Source of the DNA: Martinezella lusitana | Lineage (GTDB): Bacteria; Pseudomonadota; Alphaproteobacteria; Rhizobiales; Rhizobiaceae | Reading direction: 5' to 3' | Length of the DNA stretch: 64,000 nt | Assembly (NCBI RefSeq): GCF_010668395.1 | Contig: NZ_WUEY01000009.1 | Span: 62,001-126,000 of the forward strand | Part shown: positions 33,241-41,919 of the stretch, in pieces | Layout: each line of letters begins with the position of its first letter | Numbering within the stretch: the stretch's first letter is position 1 | The notes under the pieces: model-generated | What the model was told of the DNA's origin: nothing | Seen by the model: only the letters and a program-made list of their open reading frames with translations | Database searches by the model: none | Position numbers and translations under genes: made by a program

Positions 33241-34761
33241 ATGAAGAGGAATTTTGGAAAGAAGCTGATTTCCGGTGCAGCCCTGGCCGTGGGGCTCGGC
33301 CTGGCGACTGGCGCGATGCCTGTGGAGGCGGCGACGTTGCGCATGGCCTGGTCGCAGGATGCGACGGGCCTCGATCCGCACAAGCAGACGGCGTTTTCCT
33401 CCATCCGCCTGCTGGAACTGATCTACGAGCCGCTCGTGCGTCTCGACGGCAATCTGCAGATCGTTCCCGGCATTGCCGAAAGCTGGCAGTTTTCGCCAGA
33501 CGCCAAGCAATTGACTTTCAAGCTCAACGCCAAGGCCAAGTTCCAGAATGGGGCACCGGTCACCTCTGCTGACGTCAAGGCGTCCTTCCAGCGCATTCTC
33601 GATCAGGCGACGGGTGCCGTCGCCCGCGCCAATTTCCTGTCGATCGCGAGCATCGATACGCCCGATGCCAATACTGTCGTTTTTAACCTGTCGCAGCCCG
33701 ACGCTCCGATCCTGACCTCCATGACGAGCCTCAATGCGGCCGTCGTTCCGGCAAGCGAAATCACCGGGGGCACCATCGGCACGAAGGCGATCGGTTCCGG
33801 CCCCTTCAAGCTCGACAGCTGGGTTCCGAATTCCAAGGAAGTCCTGAGCGCCAACAAGGATTGGGCAGGCGGGGCTGTCGGTGTCGACGGCATCAATATC
33901 AGCGTGCTGCCGGACGAAACGGCGATCCTGGCATCGCTGCGCACCGGCCAGATCGATTTCGCGCTGCTGAACGATCCACTCGTTGCAACGCTGGTGCCGA
34001 AGGAGCCGAAGTTGCAGCTCACCCGCACGCCGGTCCTCTCCTACAATGTCCTGCAGCTCAATCCCTCGCGCAAGCCGATGGATCAGTTGGCCGTACGTCA
34101 GGCGATCTCCTGCGCCATCGACCGCAAGGATGTGATGGATACCGCAGCTCTCGGCGAGGGCAAGGTAACGGGGCCGCTGACGATGCCGCTTTACGCGACA
34201 GACCCGGGCAAGCTCTTCTGCTATACGCGTGACGTGGCCAAGGCGAAGAAGCTGATGGCAGACGCTGGCTTTGCCGGCGGCTTTTCCGCAACCGTGATCG
34301 CTGCAACCGGCGAACCGCCGACGGCGACGGCTGAAGCGCAGGTCATCCAGTCGCAGCTCGCCGAAATCGGCATCAAGCTCGACATCAAGGTGATGGAACT
34401 CAACGTCTACGTCGATACCTGGCTGAAGGGCAATTTCGACATGGCCGTTGCGCTCAACGGCGGCAGTGCCGATCCCTATTCGATGTATAACCGCTACTGG
34501 ACGAAGACCGGCAACCTGCAGAAGGTCGCCAACTACATCGACGATACGCTCGACAGCCTGATGCAGCAGGGCCGCGCCGAGACCGATCCGGCCAAGCGCA
34601 AGGAAATCTTCGCGGAATTCGAAAAGCATATCGCCGAGGTCTCGCCCTGGATCTGGCTCTACACGGCCTATGGCTATACGGCTGAGCAGAAGAACGTCGA
34701 AGGCTTCGTGCCGACGCCGACCGGTTCGCTGTTCGGTCTGAGCAAGGTGTCGATCAAGTAA
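33241..34761 (+). CDS. Peptide/muropeptide ABC transporter substrate-binding protein
   Basis: Periplasmic binding protein of 506 aa, SBP family 5 (DppA/OppA/MppA group). The signal peptide is MKRNFGKKLISGAALAVGLG and ends PVEA. Mature domain features: LRMAWSQDATGLDPHKQTAF, IYEPLVRLDGNLQIVPGIAESW, and the FKLNAKAKFQNGAPVTSADVKASFQRIL block common to the family. Location between murQ and a peptide-type permease, in an operon with AnmK, suggests that it binds cell-wall muropeptides instead of ordinary dipeptides. GGAGG precedes the ATG. A 106-bp repeat element follows the gene. Confidence 0.9.
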   Translation: MKRNFGKKLISGAALAVGLGLATGAMPVEAATLRMAWSQDATGLDPHKQTAFSSIRLLELIYEPLVRLDGNLQIVPGIAESWQFSPDAKQLTFKLNAKAKFQNGAPVTSADVKASFQRILDQATGAVARANFLSIASIDTPDANTVVFNLSQPDAPILTSMTSLNAAVVPASEITGGTIGTKAIGSGPFKLDSWVPNSKEVLSANKDWAGGAVGVDGINISVLPDETAILASLRTGQIDFALLNDPLVATLVPKEPKLQLTRTPVLSYNVLQLNPSRKPMDQLAVRQAISCAIDRKDVMDTAALGEGKVTGPLTMPLYATDPGKLFCYTRDVAKAKKLMADAGFAGGFSATVIAATGEPPTATAEAQVIQSQLAEIGIKLDIKVMELNVYVDTWLKGNFDMAVALNGGSADPYSMYNRYWTKTGNLQKVANYIDDTLDSLMQQGRAETDPAKRKEIFAEFEKHIAEVSPWIWLYTAYGYTAEQKNVEGFVPTPTGSLFGLSKVSIK

Positions 34762-34774
34762 CGACGACCGGGGC

Positions 34775-34880
34775 CTGGAGCATTTTCTTTTCAATCGATG
34801 TCAAGGAAGTGCTCTATCTCTTTGTTTTTACGAAATTTCAGCCATGAGTTCACGTCTTGGTTTAGCTGAAATTGCTCCAG
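34775..34880. repeat. 106-bp intergenic element with 13-bp inverted ends, copy B
   Basis: The element is bounded by CTGGAGCATTTTC (34775-34787) and GAAATTGCTCCAG (34868-34880), inverted copies with one mismatch. It contains GCTCTATCTCTTTGTTTTTACG (34811-34832), a core shared with other rhizobial intergenic repeats, including copies A and C here in part. It sits between the binding-protein and permease genes, and the permease ribosome site begins at the next base. Confidence 0.7.
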
Positions 34881-34890
34881 AGGAAATGCA

Positions 34891-35850
34891 ATGGCATACC
34901 TGACGCGCCGGCTGATGATATTCCCGCTGATCATGCTGGGCGTATCCATCTTCGTCTTCGTCGCCATCCGGCTGGTGCCGGGCGACGCGATCACGGCGAT
35001 GCTCGGAACCAATGCGGGCCTGCTGACGCCGGAGCAGCGGCAGGCCCTGGCCGCCTATTTCGGCATCGATCAGTCCTGGCCCGTCCAGTATTGGCATTGG
35101 CTGCTGGGTCTGCTCCATGGCAATCTCGGAATATCCGTTACCTATGGCAAGCCGGTGCTCGACATCATCCTGGAGCGTTTTCCGCTGACACTCGAGCTTG
35201 CCTTGCTCTCCATGGCGATTGCGCTTGCCATCGGCCTGCCGGCGGGCGTCTTTGCTGCGACACGAAATGAAAAGCTGTCCGATCTTGCTGTGCGCATCGT
35301 CGCCATGATCGGACAGTCCACGCCGAATTTCGTTCTCGGGCTCCTGCTGATTTATGCATTGTCTGCCGGCTTCGGGATACTGCCGACCATGGGGGAATTT
35401 ACGCCCATCTGGCAGGATCCGCTCGGCAATCTCGGCCAGATGATCCTGCCGGCACTGACGCTTGGCTTTGCCTTTGCGGCGTCGGTGACGCGCGTGGTGC
35501 GCTCGGCCATGCTCGACGTTCTCAGCGACGATTATGTGCGTACAGCGCGCAGCCGCGGCGTGCCGGCGCGTGGCGTCATCTGGCGGCATGCATTGCCGAA
35601 TGCGCTGATCCCGGTGGTGACGTTGAGCGGCGTGGAATTCGGCTATCTGCTCGGCGGCGCGGTGCTGGTCGAGCAGATCTATGCCTTGCCGGGACTGGGC
35701 CGCATGGTGCTGGACGCCATCCTGCAGCGCGACTATGCGCTGGTGCAGGGCAGTGTGTTGTTCATTGCCTTCAACTTCATGATCGTCAACCTGATCGTCG
35801 ATCTCGCCTATGTCGCGCTCGACCCGCGCGTGCGGCTGGGAGAAGGCTGA
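34891..35850 (+). CDS. ABC transporter permease, DppB type
   Basis: Inner-membrane permease of 319 aa with six predicted membrane helices. The N-terminal part has the DppB/OppB family hallmark RLVPGDAITAMLG after the first helix. The conserved EAA loop, which docks the ATPase, reads DYVRTARSRGVPARGVIWRHALPNAL. The C-terminal part has LPGLGRMVLDAILQRDY. It pairs with the DppC-type permease, whose start codon overlaps its stop (TGATG). Confidence 0.94.
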   Translation: MAYLTRRLMIFPLIMLGVSIFVFVAIRLVPGDAITAMLGTNAGLLTPEQRQALAAYFGIDQSWPVQYWHWLLGLLHGNLGISVTYGKPVLDIILERFPLTLELALLSMAIALAIGLPAGVFAATRNEKLSDLAVRIVAMIGQSTPNFVLGLLLIYALSAGFGILPTMGEFTPIWQDPLGNLGQMILPALTLGFAFAASVTRVVRSAMLDVLSDDYVRTARSRGVPARGVIWRHALPNALIPVVTLSGVEFGYLLGGAVLVEQIYALPGLGRMVLDAILQRDYALVQGSVLFIAFNFMIVNLIVDLAYVALDPRVRLGEG

Positions 35851-36689
35851 TGCGGATCGTCAGAGCCATTTTCGGACATATGAGCGGCCGGATCGGCGGC
35901 ATCATCGTCCTCCTCTATATTCTCCTTGCCATTCTCGGTGCGCTCGGCGTGACGCCGCATGACCCGTTGACGCAGAACCGGATCGACCGCCTGCACGCCC
36001 CGAGCCTTGCCTATTGGATGGGGACGGACCTCTTCGGTCGCGATGTCGCGAGCCGCCTGATGCAGGGCATCGGAGAATCCTTCACGGTTGCCTTCCTCTC
36101 TGTTGCGCTTGCGAGCCTGATCGGCACTCTGCTCGGCCTCAGCGCCGCCTGGTCGGGCAAGCGCTGGGATGGCGTCATCATGCGCACGATGGATGTGCTT
36201 CTCGCCTTTCCGGCGATCCTGCTTGCGCTTTTGATCATCGCTATCGTCGGGCCGGGCACATGGACCAGCGTCGCGGCGATCGCGATCGTCTACACGCCGA
36301 TCTTTACCCGCGTGGTGCGCGGGCCTGCCCTTTCGCTGAAGGGACGCGACTTCGTCGATGCGGCCCGCACTTTCGGCAGCAGCCGGTCCTATATCCTGAC
36401 GCGGCATCTGCTGCTCAATCTCGTTGCACCCCTGACCGTGCAGGTGACGCTGGCGCTCGCCTGGTCGCTGCTGACGGAGGCGGGCCTGAGCTTCCTTGGC
36501 TTGGGAACGCAGCCGCCGGCGTCCTCGCTCGGCCTGATGCTGAGCGACAGTCGCAATCTCATGGAAACAGCACCCTGGCTGCTGATCTTTCCCGGCGTCA
36601 CCATCATGATCTCTATTCTTGGCTTCAACCTGCTCGGCGATGCCCTGCGTGATATTCTCGATCCGAAGATGCGGAGGTCGACGGTATGA
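35850..36689 (+). CDS. ABC transporter permease, DppC type
   Basis: Partner permease of 279 aa with six membrane helices. The periplasmic start has APSLAYWMGTDLFGRDVASRLMQG, the DppC/OppC signature. The EAA loop is DFVDAARTFGSSRSYILTRHLLLNLV. The gene overlaps the upstream permease by one base and the ATPase start by four (ATGA), so the membrane and ATPase components are translated as a coupled set. Confidence 0.94.
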   Translation: MRIVRAIFGHMSGRIGGIIVLLYILLAILGALGVTPHDPLTQNRIDRLHAPSLAYWMGTDLFGRDVASRLMQGIGESFTVAFLSVALASLIGTLLGLSAAWSGKRWDGVIMRTMDVLLAFPAILLALLIIAIVGPGTWTSVAAIAIVYTPIFTRVVRGPALSLKGRDFVDAARTFGSSRSYILTRHLLLNLVAPLTVQVTLALAWSLLTEAGLSFLGLGTQPPASSLGLMLSDSRNLMETAPWLLIFPGVTIMISILGFNLLGDALRDILDPKMRRSTV

Positions 36690-38425
36690 CGCCGCTTCTT
36701 TCCGTATCCGATTTGCGCGTCGGTTTCGGGCGCAAGCCTGAGGCCAATCCCATCGTTCGCGGCGTCAGCTTCGATCTTGAAGCGGGCGAAACGCTGGCAA
36801 TCGTCGGTGAGAGCGGTTCGGGCAAATCCGTCACGGCGCTGTCGATCAATCGTCTGGTCGATTTCGGCGGCGGCCGCATTACAGGCGGATCGATCAGGCT
36901 CAAGCGCGTCGACAACAGCATTCTCGATCTGACCAAGGCGCGCGAGGCGGAACTGACGAAGATCCGTGGCGGCGAGATCGGCATGATTTTCCAGGAGCCG
37001 ATGACCTCCCTCAATCCGGTTTTGACCATCGGTACGCAGATCGAGGAATCGTTCAGGCTGCATCGAGGCCTGTCGGGAAGTCAGGCGAAGGCGGCGGCCA
37101 AGGATGCTCTGGATCGCGTGCGCATTCCCGATGCCGCGCGCCGTTTGAGCTATTGCCCGAACCAGCTCTCCGGAGGCATGCTGCAGCGGGTGATGATCGC
37201 GACGGCCCTTGCCTGCAATCCACGTCTTCTGATCGCCGATGAGCCGACGACAGCGCTCGATGTTACCGTGCAGGCGCAGATCATGGCCTTGCTTGCGGAA
37301 TTGAAGCGCGAGACTGGCATGTCGATGATCTTCATAACCCACGACATCGGCCTTGTTGCCGGCATTGCCGACAAGGTGATGGTGATGCAGGCCGGCCAGG
37401 CGATGGAGCAAGCTGAACTCAACCAGATTCTCGATCATCCCACGCATCCCTATACCCGGCATCTCCTTCATTCGGTGCCGCATTTTGCCTCGGGACAGGC
37501 CGCCCGCACCGATTTCCAGCGTAACGACGATCCTTCCAAGGCGGCACTTAAAGTGGAAGGCCTGACCGTCCGCTTTCCGGTCAAGGGCAGTTTCCTGCGC
37601 CGATCGACGGGCGCTGTGCATGCGGTGGAAGGTGTCGGCTTTGATCTCATGCCGGGAGAGACGCTGGCGATCGTCGGCGAGAGCGGCTCGGGCAAATCGA
37701 CCACAGCAAGAGCGATCCTGGGGCTCGTCAAATCGACGCGAGGCACCTTTACGACGAATGCCGGCAAGGCGGCAGATCGCACCGGCGCGGTGCAGATGGT
37801 CTTCCAGAACCCTTATGCCTCGCTTAATCCGCGCCTTCGGGTCGACAACATCCTGGCCGAACCGGTCATCGCATCGGGCATTCGGGTTTCGGCCGGGACG
37901 CGCGAACGCATGCTCATGCTGCTGAAGCGCGTGGGATTGCCGGAGAACGCCCTGGAGCGCTATCCGCACGAGTTCTCGGGTGGCCAGCGTCAGAGGCTTT
38001 GCATAGCGCGTGCACTGATGCTCAATCCTTCCGTGCTGGTGCTCGACGAGGCGGTTTCGGCACTTGACGTTTCCGTTCAGGCACAGGTCCTGGAATTGCT
38101 GATCGAACTGCAGCGCGAATACGGGCTCGCCTATCTCTTTATTTCGCATGACATGGCGGTCGTGGAGCGTATCGCCCATCGCATCGCGGTGATCTATGCC
38201 GGGCAGATCGTCGAGATCGGCGATGCTGCCTCCGTCTTGTCGGAGCCTAAGCATTCCTATACCAGGCGGTTGATCGCGGCGGTTCCGACGGTTGCGCGGC
38301 GCAAGGAAAACTTCACGCTCGACACGCGCCAGGTTCCGTCCCTGGTGCGCCCCTTGGGCTTCGAGCCGGCCATTCCCGAGTGGCGTCGCTTCGCCCCGGA
38401 TCATATCGCACTGGCGGAAGCCTGA
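36686..38425 (+). CDS. Fused double ATP-binding protein (DppD-DppF type)
   Basis: 579-aa protein with two complete ABC ATPase domains in one chain, equal to DppD plus DppF. Domain 1 has Walker A GESGSGKS at residues 41-48, signature LSGGMLQRVMIAT near 163 and an ADEPTTALDV Walker B. Domain 2 has Walker A near 331-339, signature FSGGQRQRLCIARAL near 430 and VLDEAVSALDVS. Each domain ends with an oligopeptide-family C-terminal extension, though neither shows the cysteine-rich cluster of DppD/F. Such fusions are common in rhizobial YejF-like importers, which include known muropeptide transporters. Confidence 0.95.
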   Translation: MTPLLSVSDLRVGFGRKPEANPIVRGVSFDLEAGETLAIVGESGSGKSVTALSINRLVDFGGGRITGGSIRLKRVDNSILDLTKAREAELTKIRGGEIGMIFQEPMTSLNPVLTIGTQIEESFRLHRGLSGSQAKAAAKDALDRVRIPDAARRLSYCPNQLSGGMLQRVMIATALACNPRLLIADEPTTALDVTVQAQIMALLAELKRETGMSMIFITHDIGLVAGIADKVMVMQAGQAMEQAELNQILDHPTHPYTRHLLHSVPHFASGQAARTDFQRNDDPSKAALKVEGLTVRFPVKGSFLRRSTGAVHAVEGVGFDLMPGETLAIVGESGSGKSTTARAILGLVKSTRGTFTTNAGKAADRTGAVQMVFQNPYASLNPRLRVDNILAEPVIASGIRVSAGTRERMLMLLKRVGLPENALERYPHEFSGGQRQRLCIARALMLNPSVLVLDEAVSALDVSVQAQVLELLIELQREYGLAYLFISHDMAVVERIAHRIAVIYAGQIVEIGDAASVLSEPKHSYTRRLIAAVPTVARRKENFTLDTRQVPSLVRPLGFEPAIPEWRRFAPDHIALAEA

Positions 38426-38446
38426 GCACGGCCGAGGAGAGGCGAG

Positions 38447-39466
38447 ATGGCGGCAGGGGGGAGCATGCAGTTTCAGGAGCGTTTCGATCGGGCCTTCGCG
38501 CCGCTCAAGCAATCGGTCGCGACGGCGCGCATTCCGGGCGGCGTGCTGGGCATGGTTGATCTCGACGGCAACCGACAGGTCCGGGCCATCGGCTCGGCGC
38601 AGAAGGTGCCTGATGTCAGGCCGATGCTGGTTGATACCTGGTTCGATCTTGCGTCGCTGACCAAGGTCATTTTCACCACGCCGCGCATTCTTGCGCTGGC
38701 TGAGGCTGGCACGATCGACCTCGATGCTCCCTTGATCGAACTTCTGCCCGATCTTCGCCAATATAGCGCCGAGGCCTGGGAGCGGAAGGTGACGTTCCGC
38801 CAATGCCTGGGTCACCAGACGCCGTTTCCTGCGGTCGAGCCGATCTACACCTATGGCCGCGACCCGGAGCTTCTGCGCACCTTCATCCTCCAGCGTGAAT
38901 GGCGAGCCGGTCCGCCCGTCTATTCCGATATCAACTTCATCCTGCTGGGTTTTGCGCTGGAGCGCCTGGCCCGCAAGACCATTCGAGCCATGGATCCGGG
39001 GCCGGGTTTTGCCTTCTCCGCCGCGCCGGAACTGGCCGCGGCGACGGAAGACTGCACCTGGCGTCACCGTATTCTGTCGGGTGAGGTGCATGACGACAAT
39101 TGTTCGGCGCTGCAGGGTGCCGGCCACGCCGGGCTTTTCGGAACGGCGGCATCTGTCCTCGATTTTGCCGAAGGTTTGCTTGATGGCAGCGGTACATCTG
39201 CAGGATCGATCGCCCTGATGCGAACACCACTTTCAGCAACACGTACCCATGGCTGGGAGCGGCCTCATGACGGCTGGCATGGCGGTGCTCTTTGTTCGGC
39301 CGGTACAATCGGGCATACGGGGTTTACCGGCGTGGCCCTCTGGGTCGATTTCGACCGGGGTCGGGCCTGGACCCTGCTCACGAACCGCATTCATCCGACA
39401 CGCCACTTCGACAGCGGCATCCTGGCGCTTCGCCAAGCCGTCAGCGATCTTGTCAACGCAGCATAG
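38447..39466 (+). CDS. Class C beta-lactamase-fold serine hydrolase, possible muropeptide amidase
   Basis: Serine hydrolase of 339 aa of the penicillin-binding/beta-lactamase superfamily. Active-site motifs: Ser70-Leu-Thr-Lys73, Tyr159-Ser-Asp (the YxN position) and His290-Thr-Gly (the KTG position). No signal peptide is evident, so it appears cytoplasmic, which is unusual for a PBP. In Bacillus subtilis the murQ operon contains AmiE, a serine hydrolase of the same fold that removes the stem peptide from MurNAc. The position here between muropeptide transporter and anmK suggests the same job. A resistance beta-lactamase role is unlikely. The start may instead be ATG at 38465. Confidence 0.85.
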   Translation: MAAGGSMQFQERFDRAFAPLKQSVATARIPGGVLGMVDLDGNRQVRAIGSAQKVPDVRPMLVDTWFDLASLTKVIFTTPRILALAEAGTIDLDAPLIELLPDLRQYSAEAWERKVTFRQCLGHQTPFPAVEPIYTYGRDPELLRTFILQREWRAGPPVYSDINFILLGFALERLARKTIRAMDPGPGFAFSAAPELAAATEDCTWRHRILSGEVHDDNCSALQGAGHAGLFGTAASVLDFAEGLLDGSGTSAGSIALMRTPLSATRTHGWERPHDGWHGGALCSAGTIGHTGFTGVALWVDFDRGRAWTLLTNRIHPTRHFDSGILALRQAVSDLVNAA

Positions 39467-39476
39467 GAGCCTGACC

Positions 39477-40592
39477 ATGGAACCAATCTGGGCAGTCGGT
39501 CTGATGACCGGAACCGTCCTCGACGGCAATATCGATGTCGCCATGCTGAAGACGGACGGTGAGCGCGTCGAGGAATTCGGCCCCTATGTTCTGGCTCCCT
39601 ATCCCAACTGGATTCGGGAATTGCTGGAAGAGACATTGCGGCTGGCAAGGGCATGGAATTTCGAAGGACCCGAACCGGCGATCTTCAAGGCAGCCGAGGA
39701 AGCTCTGACGCGAGCTCAATCGGAGGCGGTAAAGGAGCTCGTTGAAAGCAACGGCATGACGATGGCCGACATCGGCGTCGTCGGCTTTCATGGCCAGACC
39801 GTGCTGCATCGGGCGCCACAGAAGGATCGGTTGGGGCAAACGCGCCAGCTTGGCGATGGCGAATTGATGCGCTCGATCCTCGGCACCAAGGTCGCCTATG
39901 ACTTTCGTTCTGCCGACATGCGTGCCGGCGGGCAGGGCGCGCCGCTTGCCGCAGCCTATCATACCGCCCTGTTGCGCGGCGCGGGTGCCGCGGGCGAGGC
40001 CGCCATTCTCAATCTCGGCGGCGTTGCGAACGTTACCTGGTGGGACGGAGAGGGCAATTTCGTTGCCTTCGACACCGGCCCGGCCAATGCGCCGCTGAAC
40101 GATTTCATCAAATCGCACGGGCTTGGAGAGATGGACCGGGACGGTGCGCTTGGAGGGGCGGGCACCGTCGACGAAGTGCGGCTCGAAACGCTGCTGCAGC
40201 ACCCCTATATGACGGCACCCTATCCGAAGTCGCTCGACCGCTTCGACTTTGGCGCCTCCATGGCAGATGGGCTTGGCCCGGAGGATGGTGCCGCCACGCT
40301 TTCAGCCTTCACGGCGAGTGCCGTCGGCAAGGCACTTGATCTTCTGCCGCGCCGGCCCAGCAAGGTCGTTGTCAGCGGTGGCGGTCGGCATAATCCGACG
40401 ATCATGTCGATGCTCAGGAGTCGGGCCGGCGTCGAGCCGATCTTTGCCGAAGATCTGGGTTGGCGCGGCGATGCCGTCGAGGCGGAATGCTTTGCGTTTC
40501 TCGCTGTGCGCGTCTTGCGCGGTCTGCCGATCAGCTTCCCCGGCACGACGGGCGTGCCCGCTCCGATGCAAGGCGGGCGCCTCGCGCAATAG
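39477..40592 (+). CDS. anmK: Anhydro-N-acetylmuramic acid kinase
   Basis: Kinase of 371 aa that both opens the 1,6-anhydro ring of anhydro-MurNAc and phosphorylates it to MurNAc-6-phosphate, the substrate of MurQ. The N-terminal phosphate loop reads VGLMTGTVLDGNIDVAML. Other family blocks are IGVVGFHGQTVLHRAP, RSADMRAGGQGAPLAAAYH, ILNLGGVANVTWW, and DTGPANAPLNDFI. The C-terminal VVSGGGRHNPTIM and PIFAEDLGWRGDAVEAECFAFLAVR are intact. The ATG at 39477 follows the hydrolase stop by ten bases. Confidence 0.96.
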   Translation: MEPIWAVGLMTGTVLDGNIDVAMLKTDGERVEEFGPYVLAPYPNWIRELLEETLRLARAWNFEGPEPAIFKAAEEALTRAQSEAVKELVESNGMTMADIGVVGFHGQTVLHRAPQKDRLGQTRQLGDGELMRSILGTKVAYDFRSADMRAGGQGAPLAAAYHTALLRGAGAAGEAAILNLGGVANVTWWDGEGNFVAFDTGPANAPLNDFIKSHGLGEMDRDGALGGAGTVDEVRLETLLQHPYMTAPYPKSLDRFDFGASMADGLGPEDGAATLSAFTASAVGKALDLLPRRPSKVVVSGGGRHNPTIMSMLRSRAGVEPIFAEDLGWRGDAVEAECFAFLAVRVLRGLPISFPGTTGVPAPMQGGRLAQ

Positions 40593-40700
40593 CGCCGAGC
40601 CAACAATCGCTGCCATGTCGGAGGTTTTCGCTGTCGTCTTTCGATGATATGAAGAGGCTGCGAATTTGCGATCGGTTGGTCTCGGACGGATATCGCTTCG

Positions 40701-41651
40701 ATGGCAGGCAGGCAGTTTCAAGCGGGCTTCGTCGGCATCCTTGTCGCTTTCATGTTCGCGTATGCTATCGCTGTTTTGGCACCGTGTCCCGCGTTCGCGC
40801 AGCCGGAATGGCGCGTTGCGCCTTCTGATTGCGTCTCGGGGCCGATGACAACGGAGACGGGCGAGACGCTTTGTCTGCGCAAAGACAGCTACAACCACGA
40901 TCTCTGCGCAGCCATCGAGTATTTTGCCGGGGCCAACCATTTGCCGCCGGACTATCTGGCACGGCTGGTCTGGCGCGAGAGCCTGTTTCGATCCGATGCG
41001 GTGAGTCCCAAAGGCGCTCGCGGGATCGCACAGTTCATGCCGGGAACGGCCAAGCTGCGCGGGGTCCGCGACAGCTACGATGCGCTTGAAGCACTCGGCA
41101 AGGCGGCGACCTATCTCGATGAGCTGCGCGACCGCTTCGGCAACCTCGGGCTGGCCGCGGCGGCCTACAACGCCGGTGAAGCCGGTCTCGTCAATTTCCT
41201 GAATTCCGGCGGACTGCCCTATGAGACGCGCAATTATGTCAGCGCGATTACCGCCCACAGTGTCGAGGAATGGCGGGATGACCCGCCCGATGTCGCAGCC
41301 CCTGTGCTGGACAAGGGCAAGCCCTTCGCCGATTCCTGCGTGGCGCTCGCCCAAAGCAGGCGCCTGAAGCCGGTCGCTCTCGAACAGGAGCGGCCATGGG
41401 CGCCCTGGGGCGCGCAATTGGCCGAGCATTTCCAGCTGGATGCCGCGCGAAGCCTGTTTGCCGCAAACATCCGAAAATTGCCTTCGCCGCTCAATACGGA
41501 AAAGCCGCTGATCGTGCGTCAGCGCAATGCCGATTTCGGCCGCCGAATTCGCTACGCGGCGCGCATAGGGCGGCAAACGCGTGAGGAGGCGGATGCGGTT
41601 TGCTCTCAGGTCCGCCAGCAGGGAGGCTCATGCCTCGTCTTCAAGAACTAG
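40701..41651 (+). CDS. Lytic murein transglycosylase (SLT domain)
   Basis: Exported enzyme of 316 aa that cleaves the glycan strand of peptidoglycan and leaves 1,6-anhydro-MurNAc ends. A signal peptide covers residues 1-33 (hydrophobic stretch and an AFA cleavage site). The SLT core has the catalytic Glu93 in LARLVWRESLF, then SPKGARGIAQFMPGTAK and AAAYNAGEAGLVNFL. The C-terminal half is unassigned. It is 108 nt downstream of anmK on the same strand; its product is precisely what the AnmK/MurQ pathway consumes. A repeat element (copy C) follows. Confidence 0.92.
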   Translation: MAGRQFQAGFVGILVAFMFAYAIAVLAPCPAFAQPEWRVAPSDCVSGPMTTETGETLCLRKDSYNHDLCAAIEYFAGANHLPPDYLARLVWRESLFRSDAVSPKGARGIAQFMPGTAKLRGVRDSYDALEALGKAATYLDELRDRFGNLGLAAAAYNAGEAGLVNFLNSGGLPYETRNYVSAITAHSVEEWRDDPPDVAAPVLDKGKPFADSCVALAQSRRLKPVALEQERPWAPWGAQLAEHFQLDAARSLFAANIRKLPSPLNTEKPLIVRQRNADFGRRIRYAARIGRQTREEADAVCSQVRQQGGSCLVFKN

Positions 41652-41721
41652 AGCAATCCAGGAAAAGTGTAGAGCGGTTTCCCATCCGGAATCGGGTAAA
41701 ACAACGGGATAGAGCGCTGTC
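41650..41721 (+). repeat. Rhizobial intergenic mosaic-type repeat, copy C
   Basis: About 72 bp starting GAGCAATCCAGGAAAAGTG, then GAGCGGTTTCCCATCCGGAA and GGTAAAACAACGGGATAGAGC. It matches copy A (16092-16158, opposite strand) over most of its length and resembles widely dispersed Rhizobium intergenic repeats. It begins at the stop codon of the transglycosylase gene. Confidence 0.78.
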
Positions 41722-41919
41722 GCGATCCGAGGAAAAGCGAAAAGGCTCTCGCGGTTCAGACACCGCAAATCGATTGCGCAGGGTCGCTTGCATTCCTCCG
41801 CAATCATGAGCGAGTTTCATGCGCCGCTGCCTGATTGGGCTTTACTCCCTGATGTTCCAAGCTTATTTCTTGTAGGCCCGACCTTTGGGAGGAAGCCGTT
41901 TGGGTAACCAAAGGAGCGT

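Noticed and set aside
33190..34794. 534-codon minus-strand open frame
   Set aside because: Antisense to the binding protein gene; Arg-rich, featureless translation.
36389..39127. Very long (912-codon) minus-strand open frame over the transporter genes
   Set aside because: It lies opposite the permease, ATPase and hydrolase genes, which all have clear motifs. The composition is Arg/His/Gly-rich as expected from the antisense of GC-rich codons; no domain is recognisable.
38447..39466. Antibiotic-resistance beta-lactamase
   Set aside because: The fold motifs are present, but no signal peptide is seen and the gene is inside a muropeptide salvage operon; a resistance role is not supported.
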